This document shows, in pieces, positions 63,865 to 64,000 of a stretch of DNA of 64,000 nt (position 1 is its first letter; every line of letters starts with the position of its first letter). The stretch is from positions 248,001 through 312,000 of the forward strand of contig NZ_SRXV01000003.1 of assembly GCF_004793635.1 (NCBI RefSeq), given 5' to 3'. Origin of the DNA: Marinicauda pacifica (GTDB taxonomy: Bacteria; Pseudomonadota; Alphaproteobacteria; Caulobacterales; Maricaulaceae). Both the position numbers and the translations under genes were made by a program. The notes below the pieces were generated by a model that had not been told where the DNA came from, searched no databases, and saw only the letters and a program-made list of their open reading frames with translations.

Positions 63865-64000
63865 GGGAGAGGCTCCAACGGCGTTTCGTTGAGCCTGATG
63901 TCGCAGATCCTATCCGGCGAAAAAATTCGGCAGGATGCGTACGCGCTTCTACCTATCCCAGACGAGTTCGGTTTTTCTTCATCTGCAAAAGGACCGCGAT
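63865..64000. other. Right-edge stretch without a recognised gene
   Basis: No open frame longer than a few dozen codons is supported here. A TTGAG-N4-ATGTC stretch near 63889 is only a partial Fnr-like match. The region probably holds the promoter of the gene at 63864 and of whatever lies beyond the edge. Confidence 0.3.

Overview
The window looks like a GC-rich chromosomal segment of an alphaproteobacterium, with a Caulobacterales/Maricaulales/Hyphomonadaceae-like gene style. Support comes from a GTTC-N7-GTTC LexA-type box in front of imuA, a BigR-type sulfide operon, the TamA/TamB pair, a gltD-gltB glutamate synthase operon, and NnrR/Dnr-type TTGCG-N4-CGCAA boxes. The lineage is inferred from gene content only; no rRNA is present.

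The first 45 kb is mostly chromosome housekeeping and stress functions. In order: an SOS-controlled imuA running off the left edge; soxR divergent from a questin-oxidase-like gene across a textbook SoxR promoter; a short CpaA-like prepilin peptidase; a sulfide detoxification block (SulP transporter, DUF442-SQR fusion, persulfide dioxygenase and BigR on the minus strand, two YeeE/YedE genes on the plus strand); an unassigned acidic protein; an RND pump with its adaptor; tamA-tamB; a PiT-type transporter; a TetR-controlled second RND system with a double operator; thrS with a good terminator; ku with a split ligD (ligase and polymerase on separate genes) for end joining; a GTG-start outer-membrane-like protein; a 63-residue membrane peptide; gltD-gltB; an M14 carboxypeptidase; and a minus-strand run of CHAD, 2OG-Fe(II) oxygenase, SerB-like phosphatase and msrA.

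At 44.6 kb a tRNA-Ser(GGA) is followed by the 5' part of a tyrosine integrase that is cut off and joined to an antisense fragment of a porin-like gene. This marks a decayed integration site and the left edge of an accessory region.

From about 46 kb to the right edge the window is a denitrification and nitric-oxide block: a PLP decarboxylase with a late frameshift, a SirB-like remnant, a TonB-dependent (probably copper) receptor, pseudoazurin, copper nitrite reductase nirK, two DUF1858 proteins, a cysteine-free Dnr/NnrR-like regulator, oxygen-independent coproporphyrinogen dehydrogenase hemN, quinol-dependent nitric oxide reductase, a DUF454 membrane protein, NsrR, NnrS, a group III truncated haemoglobin, a YtfE/DnrN-like di-iron protein, the B12-dependent ribonucleotide reductase nrdJ, and a short second Crp/Fnr regulator. 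Several promoters carry related TTG-N8-CAA boxes, which suggests one anaerobic/NO regulon. The genes would convert nitrite to N2O while protecting the cell from NO and supplying haem and deoxyribonucleotides without oxygen. No nitrate reductase or nosZ is seen in the window.
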